From positions 63,286 to 127,285 of the forward strand of contig NZ_CP072392.1 of assembly GCF_017742835.1 (NCBI RefSeq): a DNA stretch of 64,000 nucleotides. The letters are read 5' to 3'. Position numbers and translations under genes: made by a program. Positions 1-8,276 of the stretch are shown here, one piece after another (position 1 is the first letter of the stretch; every line of letters begins with the position of its first letter). Source of the stretch: Aquabacter sp. L1I39. Its GTDB lineage: Bacteria > Pseudomonadota > Alphaproteobacteria > Rhizobiales > Xanthobacteraceae. The notes beneath the pieces were generated by a model. The model ran no database searches. It saw only the letters and a list, made by a program, of their open reading frames with translations, and was not told the DNA's origin.

Positions 1-602
1 GCGGCTACCACCACGGCAACCTGAAGGAAGCCCTGGTGCGCGCCGCCCTCGACCTGATCGGCGAAAAGGGACCCGGCGGCTTCACCTTCGCGGAGGCGGC
101 GCGGGCGGCCGGCGTGAGCCCCGCCGCGCCCTACCGCCATTTCCGGGATCGCGACGACCTGATGGCCGAGGTGGCCCGGCGCGGCTTTGCTGCCTTCGCC
201 GATGCGCTGGAAGCGGCCTGGGACCGGGGCTGGCCCGATCCGCGCACCGCGCTTGAGCGGCTGGGCCGGGCCTATCTGGCGTTCGCCCGCACCCAGCCGG
301 CCTTCTATGCGGCCATGTTCGAGGCCAACGTGCCCGCCGACGCCACGCCGGAAGTGCGGGCGGAAGGCGACCGCGCCTTCGGCGCCCTGCGCAGCGCAGC
401 GGAAGCGGTGGCGGCAACCTTGCCTTCCCGGCCCCCGGCCATGATGCTGGCGCTTCACATCTGGTCGCTGGCCCATGGCATCGCTGACCTCTTCGGTCGC
501 GGCGACAAGGCGCGCCGCAGCCTGCCCATGTCGCCGGAAGAGCTCTTGGAGGCGGGCGTCTTGGTCTATCTCCAGGGCCTCGGCGCCGGCCCGCGCGACT
601 GA
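1..602 (+). CDS. TetR/AcrR family transcriptional regulator (5' end outside window)
   Basis: The reading frame is open from base 3 and begins with the GYHHGNLKEAL stretch that normally sits a few residues after the start of TetR regulators, so only the extreme N-terminus is missing. A GTG at 36 is internal, not the start. The helix-turn-helix is complete (FTFAEAARAAGVSPAAPYRHF, recognition helix ending YRHF), followed by a helical ligand-binding C-terminal domain of about 140 residues with LALHIWSLAHGIADLF near the end. It most likely represses itself and/or the DUF2852 gene 100 bp downstream, whose promoter region carries a near-perfect palindrome. The ligand cannot be read from the sequence. 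The family call is secure. Confidence 0.9.
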   Translation, partial: GYHHGNLKEALVRAALDLIGEKGPGGFTFAEAARAAGVSPAAPYRHFRDRDDLMAEVARRGFAAFADALEAAWDRGWPDPRTALERLGRAYLAFARTQPAFYAAMFEANVPADATPEVRAEGDRAFGALRSAAEAVAATLPSRPPAMMLALHIWSLAHGIADLFGRGDKARRSLPMSPEELLEAGVLVYLQGLGAGPRD

Positions 603-641
603 AATTTTCGGCCACCAGGCGACGGGTCCGCGCGACGGCCC

Positions 642-647
642 TTGACA
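642..647 (+). promoter_or_regulatory. Possible -35 element upstream of the DUF2852 gene
   Basis: A consensus TTGACA lies here, 62 bases before the chosen GTG start at 709. No good -10 hexamer sits at 17 bases; the nearest is TATGTA at 669-674 with a 21-base spacer, so the promoter is tentative. The palindrome at 672-692 would cover the -10/start region and block transcription when occupied. Confidence 0.35.
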
Positions 648-671
648 GAAAGCGGACTTGGGCCCATCTAT

Positions 672-692
672 GTAAATGTTATTAACATTCAC
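672..692 (+). promoter_or_regulatory. Palindromic operator candidate (TetR type)
   Basis: GTAAATGTTA, one central T, then TAACATTCAC: nine of ten positions of the arms are complementary, with a perfect ATGTTA-T-TAACAT core at 676-688. The site lies between the TetR gene and the DUF2852 gene and overlaps an upstream in-frame ATG (676), which argues that translation starts later, at GTG 709. Binding by the upstream TetR protein is inferred from adjacency. Confidence 0.6.
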
Positions 693-708
693 GCCGAAAG
701 GGTTGGCC

Positions 709-1131
709 GTGACACTCGTATCGAAACTGGATGGCCTCGGCACCGGGGCGTGGATCGCGTTGGCGGTCCTCGGCTTCGTGTTCTGGTGGCCGGCGGGCCT
801 GGCGGTCCTCGCCTTCACCCTCTTCTCCGGGCGCGTGGGCTGCGGACATCGTATGGCCCGCTGGCAGGATAAGATGGACCGCATGTGCGGCGGCGGCCGC
901 GGGCCGGGCCCCTGGGGCTTCGGTGGCCCGCCCTCCTCGGGCAACCGGGCCTTTGACGAATACCGCTCCGAGACGCTGCGGCGCCTCGAGGAGGAGCAGA
1001 AGGAGTTCAAGGACTTCCTGGAGCGGCTGCGGATGGCCAAGGACAAGGCCGAGTTCGACCAGTTCATGGCCGAACGCCGCCGCACCGGCCGCGCCAGCGA
1101 CCAGCCCGAAGCGCCCCAGCCACAGGACTGA
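709..1131 (+). CDS. DUF2852 family membrane protein
   Basis: A protein of 140 residues. One hydrophobic segment near the N-terminus (ALAVLGFVFWWPAGLAVLAF, about residues 18-38) holds the FWWP motif typical of DUF2852. It is followed by a basic, glycine-rich stretch and a charged helical tail (FDEYRSETLRRLEEEQKEFKDF) with strong coiled-coil character. GTG 709 is preferred because GAAAGG at 696-701 is well placed and because ATG 676 lies inside the palindrome at 672-692. The function of DUF2852 proteins is unknown. The gene ends just before a strong terminator and is probably controlled by the neighbouring TetR. Confidence 0.75.
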   Translation: MTLVSKLDGLGTGAWIALAVLGFVFWWPAGLAVLAFTLFSGRVGCGHRMARWQDKMDRMCGGGRGPGPWGFGGPPSSGNRAFDEYRSETLRRLEEEQKEFKDFLERLRMAKDKAEFDQFMAERRRTGRASDQPEAPQPQD

Positions 1132-1150
1132 GGCGCCCGCCTCCTGAACG

Positions 1151-1188
1151 GAAAAGACCGCCGGCCCTCAGGCCGGCGGTTTCTTTTT
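1151..1188 (+). terminator. Bidirectional rho-independent terminator
   Basis: A perfect 10-bp stem (1157-1166 with 1171-1180) around a CTCA loop, followed by TTCTTTTT on the plus strand and preceded by GAAAAG, which reads as a T-rich tract on the minus strand. It can end both the DUF2852 transcript and the convergent oxidoreductase transcript. Confidence 0.9.
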
Positions 1189-1222
1189 GGGCTGGGCCTT
1201 GCTCGCGCGCACCGCCCGCGCG

Positions 1223-4200
1223 TCACTCCGCCGCCTGTGCCTCCGGCCGGGCGGCGGGCGGGGCGCGGAAGCGGGCCAGGAGGTCGGCCTCCTCCGCCTT
1301 GGCGGCGGCCAAGTGACGGACCTTCACATGGCCGTAGCCGCGGATCTTGGCGGGGATGGAGGCGAGCGCCACCGCATAAGCGTGATTGTCGAGGTTCAGC
1401 GCTCCGATCAGCTCCGCCACCAGCTTCTCGTAATCCTTGATGAGGGCCCGCTCCGTCCGGCGCTCCTCGCTCCACCCGAAGATGTCGAGTGGCGTGCCGC
1501 GCAGCGCCTTGAAGCGCGCGAGCCAGGAAAAGCCCTTCATCATGCGCGGCCCGAACCGCATCTTGCGCGGCTCGCCGGTGACCGGATCGGGCTTGGCGAA
1601 GATGGGCGGGGCAAGGTGGAACTCGTAGGAGAGGTCGCCCTCGAAGGCCGCTTCCACCTGGCGCTGGAAGGCGCCGTCGGAGAAGAGCCGGGCCACCTCA
1701 TACTCGTCCTTATAGGCCATGAGCTTGTAGAGATTGCGCACCACGGCCTCAGTGAGGCCGGACCGGCCGGGGGCGCGGGCCGCCTCGGCGGCCTGCACCT
1801 TGTCCACCAGCGCCTTGAAGCGGGCGGCGTAGCGGGCGCTCTGATAGGCCGTGAGGTCAGCCACCCGGCGGGTGATCATCTCGTCCAGCGAGGTGGAGAG
1901 CACCCGGGCCTCGCTGACCGGCGCGGAGGTGCCGATGGCGGCTTCCACGCGGGCCGGATCATGCGCCGCACGCCGGCCCCACAGGAAGGCAGCCTGGTTC
2001 ATGGCCACCGCCTCGCCATTCAGCTCGATGGCCTTGAGAATGGCCTCGGCCGACACGGGCAGGCCGCCGAACTGATAGGCATAGCCCACCATGAAAATGT
2101 TCTGCGCCAGCGAATTGCCGAACAGGCCGGTGGCGAGGCGGCTGGCCTCGATCAGGTGGGTGTTCTCCTCCCCCGCAGTGGCGGCAATGGTGCGCTTGAT
2201 GCGAGCGCTGGGGAGGGAATAGTCGGCATTGCGGGTGAAATCGCCCGGCAACACCTCGTGGGTGTTCACCACCACCAGCGTCTTGCCGGGCTTCACCGAC
2301 GCCAGCACCTTCTTGGTGCCGGCCACCACCAGATCGCCGCCCAGGATAAAGTCGGCCCCGCGCGCGGGAATACGGATGGCGGTGATGTCCTCGGGCGCAT
2401 GGGCGAGGCGGATATGGCTGTAGACCGCCCCGCCCTTCTGGGCGAGGCCGGCCATGTCGATCATCCCACAGGCCTTGCCTTCCAGGTGCGCCGCCATGCC
2501 CAGGATGGCGCCAATGGTCACCACGCCGGTGCCACCCACACCCGTGGCGATGACGCCATAGGTGCCCTCGATGGCGGGCAAGTTGGGCTCCGGGAGCTCA
2601 GGCCAGTCGCCGGCGCCTGCCGCCGCGCCCGCGCTCTTGCGGGGCTTGGCGCCGTGCACCGTCACGAAGGACGGGCAGAAGCCGTTCACGCAGGAGAAGT
2701 CCTTGTTGCAGGAGGACTGGTCGATCTCCCGCTTGCGGCCCCACTCGGTCTCCAGCGGCTGCACGGACACGCAATTGGACTTCACGCCGCAATCGCCGCA
2801 GCCCTCGCAGACGCGCTCATTGATGATGACGCGCTTGTCCGGGTCCGGGAACTGGCCGCGCTTGCGGCGGCGCCGCTTCTCGGAGGCGCAGGTCTGGTCA
2901 TAGATGAGAGCGGTCACGCCGGGCACCGTGGCCAACTCCCGCTGCACCTTGTCCAACTCGTCCCGATGATGGATGGTCAGCCCGTCCGGCCATTTGATCC
3001 CGGCGGGATACTTGTCCGGCTCGTCGGTGACGACGACAACGCGCTGCACGCCCTCCGCCGCCACCTGCTGGGCGATCATGGGCACGTTCAGGTTGCCGTC
3101 ATGTCGCTGGCCGCCGGTCATGGCGACGGCATCGTTGAACAGGATCTTGTAGGTGACGTTCACCTTGGCGGCCACGGAGGCGCGCACCGCCAGATAGCCG
3201 GAATGGTTATAGGTGCCGTCGCCCAGATTCTGGAATACGTGGCCGCGCTTGGAGAAGGGCGCCTCGCCGATCCAGTTGGCGCCTTCCCCGCCCATCTGGG
3301 TGAAGCCCGTGGTCTGGCGGTCCATCCACTGCACCATGTAGTGGCAGCCGATGCCCGCATAGGCGCGCATGCCGTCTGGCACCTTGGTGGAGGTGTTGTG
3401 CGGGCAGCCGGAGCAGAAATAGGGAATGCGGGTGGCCACGTCTCCGGTGGCGGCGAGCACACGCTGGGCCTCCTCCAGCTCCGCCACGCGGGCGGCGATG
3501 TCGGGGATGTCGCCATAGGCCAGAAGCCTCTTGCCGAGCGCGATGGCGATGTCGTTGGGATCGAGCGCACCCTTGACCGGGAACAGCCAGCGGCCCTGCT
3601 CGTCCTTCTTGCCGATGCAGACCGGCTGGTTGGCGGTGCCGTACAACTCCTCGCGCACCTGCACCTCGATGAGGGAGCGCTTCTCCTCCACCACCATGAT
3701 GAGGTCGAGGCCACGGGCGAAATCCTGAAGGCCCTGCGTCTCCAGCGGCCAGGGGCAGGCCACCTTCCAGATGCGGATGCCCAGATCGTTGGCGCGCACC
3801 TCGTCGATCCCCAGCTCGTCGAGGGCGAGGCGCACGTCCAGATAGCTCTTGCCCACGGTGGCGATGCCGATGCGCGGGCGCGCGCCGCCGGACGTGATGA
3901 AGCGGTTGAGCCGATTGGCACGCAGAAAGTGGATGATGGCGTCGCGCTTATATTCCTGGAGGCGCTCTTCCTGCGCGATGGCCGTGTCGCCAAGGCGGAT
4001 GTTGAGGCCGCCGGGCGGCAGTGTAAAGCCGCCGAGATCCGCCAGGCTCACACGGTCGAGGCGCCCATCCACGATGCCGGTGGATTCGATGGTGTCCTTG
4101 ACCGCCTTCAGCCCCACCCAGGCGCCGGAAAAGCGCGACAGCGCCCAGCCATAGAGGCCATAATCGAGGATCTCCTGCACCCCGGCCGGATTGAGGACCG

Positions 4201-4705
4201 GGATCATCACGTCGACGAAATGAAACTCGCTCTGATGGGCGGTGGTGGAGCTTTCGCAGGTATGGTCGTCGCCCATGAGGGCAAGCACGCCGCCATAGGG
4301 CGAGGTGCCCGCATTGTTGGCGTGGCGGAACACGTCGCCGGAGCGGTCGACGCCCGGGCCCTTGCCGTACCAGAGGCCGAAGACGCCGTCATACTTGCCT
4401 TCGCCGCGCAGCTCCGCCTGCTGGGAGCCCCACAGGGCGGTGGCGGCCAAATCCTCGTTCAGCCCGCTCTGGAACAGGATGTCGTTGGCTTTGAGCACCT
4501 TGTCGGCGCGCAGGAACTGCTGGTCGAGGCCGCCCAGCGGCGAGCCGCGATAGCCGCTCACATAACCCGCCGTGTTAAGGCCCGCCCGCCGGTCGCGCTC
4601 CTTCTGCATCAGGGCAAGGCGCACCAGCGCCTGGGTGCCGGAAACGAAGACCTCTTCTTTGGCGAGGTCGTATTTGTCGTCGAGCGAGACAGGCTTCAAT
4701 GCCAT
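1223..4705 (-). CDS. Indolepyruvate:ferredoxin oxidoreductase, fused alpha/beta/gamma type
   Basis: A single polypeptide of 1160 residues that oxidatively decarboxylates aryl- or branched-chain 2-oxo acids to acyl-CoA with ferredoxin as acceptor, a late step of aromatic amino acid breakdown. The N-terminal half carries the 2-oxoacid oxidoreductase alpha region (VSGTQALVRLAL; GYRGSPLGGLD). Around residue 497 is the thiamine diphosphate motif GDGTYNHSG, and near residue 635 a cysteine-rich CEGCGDCGVKSNC segment for an iron-sulfur cluster. The gamma domain begins about residue 715 (GVIATGVGGTGVV). The start is set at ATG 4705 by GGGAGG at 4711-4716. An in-frame extension to 4846 exists, but it would run through the FNR/FixK box at 4767-4780. 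Length and domain order match one-piece proteobacterial IorAB-like enzymes. Confidence 0.93.
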   Translation of the reverse strand: MALKPVSLDDKYDLAKEEVFVSGTQALVRLALMQKERDRRAGLNTAGYVSGYRGSPLGGLDQQFLRADKVLKANDILFQSGLNEDLAATALWGSQQAELRGEGKYDGVFGLWYGKGPGVDRSGDVFRHANNAGTSPYGGVLALMGDDHTCESSTTAHQSEFHFVDVMIPVLNPAGVQEILDYGLYGWALSRFSGAWVGLKAVKDTIESTGIVDGRLDRVSLADLGGFTLPPGGLNIRLGDTAIAQEERLQEYKRDAIIHFLRANRLNRFITSGGARPRIGIATVGKSYLDVRLALDELGIDEVRANDLGIRIWKVACPWPLETQGLQDFARGLDLIMVVEEKRSLIEVQVREELYGTANQPVCIGKKDEQGRWLFPVKGALDPNDIAIALGKRLLAYGDIPDIAARVAELEEAQRVLAATGDVATRIPYFCSGCPHNTSTKVPDGMRAYAGIGCHYMVQWMDRQTTGFTQMGGEGANWIGEAPFSKRGHVFQNLGDGTYNHSGYLAVRASVAAKVNVTYKILFNDAVAMTGGQRHDGNLNVPMIAQQVAAEGVQRVVVVTDEPDKYPAGIKWPDGLTIHHRDELDKVQRELATVPGVTALIYDQTCASEKRRRRKRGQFPDPDKRVIINERVCEGCGDCGVKSNCVSVQPLETEWGRKREIDQSSCNKDFSCVNGFCPSFVTVHGAKPRKSAGAAAGAGDWPELPEPNLPAIEGTYGVIATGVGGTGVVTIGAILGMAAHLEGKACGMIDMAGLAQKGGAVYSHIRLAHAPEDITAIRIPARGADFILGGDLVVAGTKKVLASVKPGKTLVVVNTHEVLPGDFTRNADYSLPSARIKRTIAATAGEENTHLIEASRLATGLFGNSLAQNIFMVGYAYQFGGLPVSAEAILKAIELNGEAVAMNQAAFLWGRRAAHDPARVEAAIGTSAPVSEARVLSTSLDEMITRRVADLTAYQSARYAARFKALVDKVQAAEAARAPGRSGLTEAVVRNLYKLMAYKDEYEVARLFSDGAFQRQVEAAFEGDLSYEFHLAPPIFAKPDPVTGEPRKMRFGPRMMKGFSWLARFKALRGTPLDIFGWSEERRTERALIKDYEKLVAELIGALNLDNHAYAVALASIPAKIRGYGHVKVRHLAAAKAEEADLLARFRAPPAARPEAQAAE

Positions 4706-5087
4706 CAGGGCCTCCCGACGCGGCGCAGTGCCCGCGCCCCCGGCTTCGGCAAGATGCCGCGCCGGCTTGATCCACATCAAAGCTGACACGGACCGCCGCC
4801 CCTCGCAATTTCGTTGTTTGGAAGGGTTGTGAAATGAAATTGCCAAAAATGCAGGCGTGACGCACTTTGGTGCACTGCATCACCTAAAAGGCGTGCAGCG
4901 CAACATTTTACCGGCGCACGTCTGCTAAGGAAGAGCGTTTGCGTCCGCCCACGCGCGGGTGACTTCCCGGCTCTTTTCCCGAACGCCGCCTTATTTGCGG
5001 CTGCTTTGATCAGCACTGGAAAGGCGCCGCAGGGTGATGTCATCGCCGGCGTGTATCGGCGCAGCCCCTGCCTTGATGGAGGGCATG
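4706..5087. other. Divergent intergenic region with regulatory sites
   Basis: About 380 bases between the oxidoreductase start and the Nif11-like gene. It holds the oxidoreductase Shine-Dalgarno, the perfect TTGAT-N4-ATCAA box (4767-4780), an 8-bp inverted repeat with 23-base spacer (4805-4812 with 4836-4843) and a weaker dyad TTTGGTG-N8-CACCTAAA at 4866-4888. No additional gene is supported here. Confidence 0.6.
4767..4780 (-). promoter_or_regulatory. FNR/FixK-type binding site upstream of the indolepyruvate oxidoreductase
   Basis: TTGATCCACATCAA is a perfect match to the TTGAT-N4-ATCAA consensus of FNR/Anr/FixK proteins. Its nearest edge lies 61 bases upstream of ATG 4705. A ferredoxin-dependent, oxygen-sensitive enzyme fits low-oxygen activation. 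A -10 element at the classical distance from the box is not obvious, so the exact promoter is uncertain. Confidence 0.7.
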
Positions 5088-5354
5088 ATGAGCAAGGTGT
5101 CCCAATTCCTTGAGGCCGCCAAGGCGCAGCCGGAGCTGGCCGCCAAGGTGGAAGCCATCGTCGCGGCGGCCGCCGCCGAGCTCGCCATGAAGCTGTCCGC
5201 GCTCTCCCAGGGTACGAGCCATCCCTTCGCGCCGCAGGACGTGTTCGGCGGCCGCCCGTTGGACGACGGCCAGCTTGACCAGGTCGCTGGCGCGGGCTTC
5301 ATGGACGGCGTGAACTATCAGGGCTTCGTGGACCTGATGCTCTCGCGCCGCTGA
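5088..5354 (+). CDS. Nif11-like leader peptide family protein
   Basis: A small protein of 88 residues. Residues 1-25 (SQFLEAAKAQPELAAKVEAI) resemble the Nif11-type leader helix. Residues 58-70 (PLDDGQLDQVAGAG) look like the end of a RiPP leader with a double-glycine-like GA/AG cleavage point. That would leave an 18-residue tail with no cysteine and one serine. ATG 5088 follows GGAGGG at 5078-5083 by four bases; the ATG at 5085 would be too close. No maturase, lanthionine synthetase or peptidase-containing exporter gene is found nearby, so the peptide is an orphan or not a RiPP precursor at all. The family assignment rests on the leader pattern only. Confidence 0.6.
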   Translation: MSKVSQFLEAAKAQPELAAKVEAIVAAAAAELAMKLSALSQGTSHPFAPQDVFGGRPLDDGQLDQVAGAGFMDGVNYQGFVDLMLSRR

Positions 5355-5397
5355 GACCCGAGGGACCGGAGGCCGGGAAGCCCCGGACCGCCCAACC

Positions 5398-6411
5398 TTA
5401 TCCCGGAAGCAGGCGCTCGCTGGCCAGATAGCCGGTCAGCAGCGCCAGCCCGAAGGCCATGACCAGCAGAGCCGCGAGGAGCTCCACCCCCAGCGTGACC
5501 AGGGCCGCGCGCGGGCCTCCCAAGCTTGCAATCCCCACCGCCGCCCTCTTGCCATAGACCGCGAGCGCCGCAATTGCCGAAACGGTAAGGGCGGTGCCCA
5601 CTCCCATGGCGAAGACCGAAATGACGCCGCTCCAGGGCACGCTCTGGGCGAGGGCGAACGTCAACACCAAGATGGCTCCCGAGCAAGGGCGCGCACCGGC
5701 CGAGACAACCGCAATGGCGGCGCGACGCCAGCCCCCGCGTCCATCCAGGAGATGCGGGTCGGGCGCGTGCTTGTCGACGCAGCCGCAGTCCGGACCGTGC
5801 ACATGGTCCGCCGGCACGCCCCTCCACTGCCGCACGAGGCTGCGCCCCTTGGTGAAGGCGAGCCATGCCCCGAACAGGGCGATGCCGCCATAGGCCGCGA
5901 TCTCCACCATGTTCAGGGCCCTGGCCATGGAGACTGCGGTGGCGCCGAACAGCAATGCCAGCACGCCCACGAACAGGATCGCCGCGCAGGCCTGCACCAA
6001 AGCGGAGGCGAAGGCGAGGCCGATGCCGCGCCGCAACGTGCCGCCATCCGCCAGCAGGTAGGAGGAGATCACCGCCTTGCCGTGGCCGGGACCGGCGGCG
6101 TGGAAGATGCCATAGAGAAAAGAGAGCCCCGCCAGAACCTTCACCGCATTGCCATCGGCCTTGGCGGCGCGCACGGCCTGGATGAGGGCGCGGTAGAATT
6201 CCGACTGCTTGGCCAGGATGAAGCCGGTGAAACCCGAGGGGGCCGGCCCCGGCGTGCCCATACCGAAGGGAGACGCCTTCGGTCCCGCCTGCCCGAGGGT
6301 TTGTGCCGCAACGGATCCCGCATGGGCATCCAGGGCAAGAAGGACAGCGATGAGGAGAGCGGCGAGAAGGGGGCCGCGCACGGCCGGGAAGGCCGGTTTC
6401 CTCACGGACAC
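5398..6411 (-). CDS. zevB: NicO-family transition-metal transporter, ZevB-like
   Basis: An inner-membrane protein of 337 residues with an N-terminal hydrophobic segment and about six further membrane helices. The family signature HAAGPGHGKAVISSYLLA lies near residue 105. A cytoplasmic or periplasmic loop rich in His, Cys and Asp (DHVHGPDCGCVDKHAPDPH) probably handles metal. The start overlaps the end of the upstream DUF1007 gene by 10 bases, indicating translational coupling. The DUF1007 + NicO pair matches ZevA/ZevB, a zinc-uptake pair described in Haemophilus; other NicO proteins move nickel or cobalt. The metal cannot be decided from sequence. Confidence 0.75.
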   Translation of the reverse strand: MSVRKPAFPAVRGPLLAALLIAVLLALDAHAGSVAAQTLGQAGPKASPFGMGTPGPAPSGFTGFILAKQSEFYRALIQAVRAAKADGNAVKVLAGLSFLYGIFHAAGPGHGKAVISSYLLADGGTLRRGIGLAFASALVQACAAILFVGVLALLFGATAVSMARALNMVEIAAYGGIALFGAWLAFTKGRSLVRQWRGVPADHVHGPDCGCVDKHAPDPHLLDGRGGWRRAAIAVVSAGARPCSGAILVLTFALAQSVPWSGVISVFAMGVGTALTVSAIAALAVYGKRAAVGIASLGGPRAALVTLGVELLAALLVMAFGLALLTGYLASERLLPG

Positions 6412-7043
6412 CTCACCGTGACCTTATTGGCGAATTGCGCGCCATAGGTGCTTGAGGAGGTGAGATCCGTGAAGAAGCTCTCGGACAATTGCATGGTCTG
6501 CGGCTGGTTCGGCACGATCACCTGCGAGGAGCAGCCCGAGGGCGCTCCCGCGAGGGCCACCGGATCCTTGTCGGCGAAACTGAAAGAAACGAAGTAAGTT
6601 GGGTCGTAAATGTCGAAGCTCATGGTCCCCTTGGACGGTATGGGCTTGACCAACGGCAGGATGAAGTGAAGCGTCAGCGCTTCGTTCTCATAGGTCAGGT
6701 AATAGTCGACCGGATCCTTGAAGGCGAGCTTGGCGGTCGCGTTCTTGGCCTTGACGAAATAGCCATATTCCTTGAGCGAGGTGACATTCACCTCCGCGAG
6801 TGGCTTCAGGACCTTATCTGGATAGGTGCCGTCCTTGTTGCGCTCCAGGCCCTGGAGAGCGAAGGCGGTGAAGGCCTCGTCGAAAGTCCAGTCCTGTTTC
6901 AGCCCGGTGACCATGCCGTCCGGCCCATACATGACCTGCGTCTGCATGGTCACCCAGACATGGGGATGAGCGAGCGCGCTTCCCACCGAGCCGAGAACGG
7001 CCAGCATGGCGCATGCGAGAAGTCGGATCGAACGCGGAATCAT
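6402..7043 (-). CDS. zevA: DUF1007 periplasmic protein, ZevA-like
   Basis: A protein of 213 residues with a clear signal peptide (LLACAMLAVLGSVGSALA) cleaved before HPHVWV, the characteristic mature N-terminus of DUF1007. The free His-Pro-His end is a plausible metal ligand. The start at ATG 7043 has AAAGGTG upstream; an in-frame extension to 7106 is rejected because it would precede the signal peptide with 21 basic residues and run through a hairpin. It forms a two-gene operon with the NicO transporter and probably delivers metal to it. Confidence 0.75.
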   Translation of the reverse strand: MIPRSIRLLACAMLAVLGSVGSALAHPHVWVTMQTQVMYGPDGMVTGLKQDWTFDEAFTAFALQGLERNKDGTYPDKVLKPLAEVNVTSLKEYGYFVKAKNATAKLAFKDPVDYYLTYENEALTLHFILPLVKPIPSKGTMSFDIYDPTYFVSFSFADKDPVALAGAPSGCSSQVIVPNQPQTMQLSESFFTDLTSSSTYGAQFANKVTVRCP

Positions 7044-7059
7044 GGCCACACCTTTCAGA

Positions 7060-7088
7060 CGCCGAACTCCTCGCTTGGCAGTTCGGCG
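7060..7088 (-). promoter_or_regulatory. Hairpin between dnaJ and the DUF1007 gene
   Basis: A perfect 9-bp inverted repeat (CGCCGAACT 7060-7068, AGTTCGGCG 7080-7088) with an 11-base loop lies between the dnaJ stop and the DUF1007 ribosome binding site. There is no T-tract. It could weakly terminate dnaJ transcription, be an operator, or act as a leader hairpin. Confidence 0.4.
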
Positions 7089-7121
7089 GAAGGATGGCGG
7101 ACGCATCTTGGCGGCGACCCC

Positions 7122-8276
7122 TCAGTCCGGGTCGGCCGCGCCCTGGAAGAAATCCTTCATCTTGGCAAAGAAACCGTTGGATTCCGGATGGGTCTCGTTG
7201 GAGCACTCGCGGTCGAATTCCGACAGCAGTTCCTTCTGGCGCTTGGTGAGGTTTTGCGGCGTCTCCACCACCACCTGCACATACATGTCGCCATGGTTGC
7301 GGGTGCGCATCACCGGCATGCCCTTGCCGGACAGACGCAGGCGCTTGCCGGACTGGGTGCCTTCCGGGATCTTCACCTTCGACTTTTCGCCGCCGATGGT
7401 GGGCACTTCCACCGTGCCGCCCAGCGCCGCCGTCACCATGGAAATGGGCGCCCGGCAATAAAGGTCTGCGCCTTCCCGCTGGAAGAAGGGATGGGGCTCG
7501 ATGGACAGGAAGATGTAGAGATCGCCCGCAGGACCGCCCCGCGTGCCGGCTTCGCCCTCGCCGCCCAGGCGAATACGGGTGCCATCCTCCACGCCCGCCG
7601 GAATGTGCACGGTGAGGGTGCGCTCGCGGGTGACGCGGCCGGCACCGCCGCAATTGGGGCAGGGGTCCTCGATCATGCTGCCACGGCCTTGACAGGCGGG
7701 GCAGGTGCGCTCCAGGGTGAAGAAGCCCTGGGCATGGCGGATCTTGCCCGCGCCGCCGCAGGTGCGGCAGGTCTTGGGCTGGGTGCCCGCCTTGGCGCCG
7801 GAGCCCGAGCAGGACTCACACACGATGGAAGTGGGGATCTTGATCTGGGCATCCTTGCCGGCGAAGGCTTCTTCCAGCGTGATATCCATATTGTAGCGCA
7901 GGTCCGCCCCGCGCCCGCGCCCGCCATTGCCCGGCCGGCCGCGCCCGCCGCCCATCTGGCCGCCGAACAGATCGTCGAAGATGTCGGCGAAGGTGGAGGC
8001 GAAGTCGGCGCCAAATCCCGGCCCACCCGGCCCGCCGCCCCCCATGCCATTTTCGAAGGCGGCATGGCCGAAGCGGTCATAGGCGGCGCGCTTCTGCGGG
8101 TCCTTCAGGACCTCATAGGCCTCGTTGACTTCCTTGAAGCGGATCTCGGCCTCGCCGTCGCCCTGGTTGCGATCGGGGTGCCATTTCATGGCGAGCTTGC
8201 GGTAGGAGGCCTTCAGCACCGTTTCATCGGCACCGCGGTCGCATCCCAGAACTTCGTAATAATCGCGCTTCGACAT
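7122..8276 (-). CDS. dnaJ: Chaperone protein DnaJ
   Basis: A Hsp40 co-chaperone of 384 residues that stimulates DnaK ATPase and delivers unfolded clients. The J domain occupies residues 1-70 with HPD at 33-35. A Gly/Phe-rich stretch ([15 protein letters not shown]) follows, then four CxxCxGxG zinc-binding repeats ([32 protein letters not shown]), then the C-terminal substrate-binding domains. This is the complete type I architecture. It lies 200 bp downstream of dnaK on the same strand, the usual order. Confidence 0.98.
   Translation of the reverse strand: MSKRDYYEVLGCDRGADETVLKASYRKLAMKWHPDRNQGDGEAEIRFKEVNEAYEVLKDPQKRAAYDRFGHAAFENGMGGGGPGGPGFGADFASTFADIFDDLFGGQMGGGRGRPGNGGRGRGADLRYNMDITLEEAFAGKDAQIKIPTSIVCESCSGSGAKAGTQPKTCRTCGGAGKIRHAQGFFTLERTCPACQGRGSMIEDPCPNCGGAGRVTRERTLTVHIPAGVEDGTRIRLGGEGEAGTRGGPAGDLYIFLSIEPHPFFQREGADLYCRAPISMVTAALGGTVEVPTIGGEKSKVKIPEGTQSGKRLRLSGKGMPVMRTRNHGDMYVQVVVETPQNLTKRQKELLSEFDRECSNETHPESNGFFAKMKDFFQGAADPD

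Noticed and set aside
1187..4786. Very long plus-strand open frame opposite the indolepyruvate oxidoreductase
   Set aside because: It is the antisense image of a high-GC gene. The minus-strand product has complete cofactor motifs, while the plus-strand translation is His/Gly/Leu-rich without any domain.
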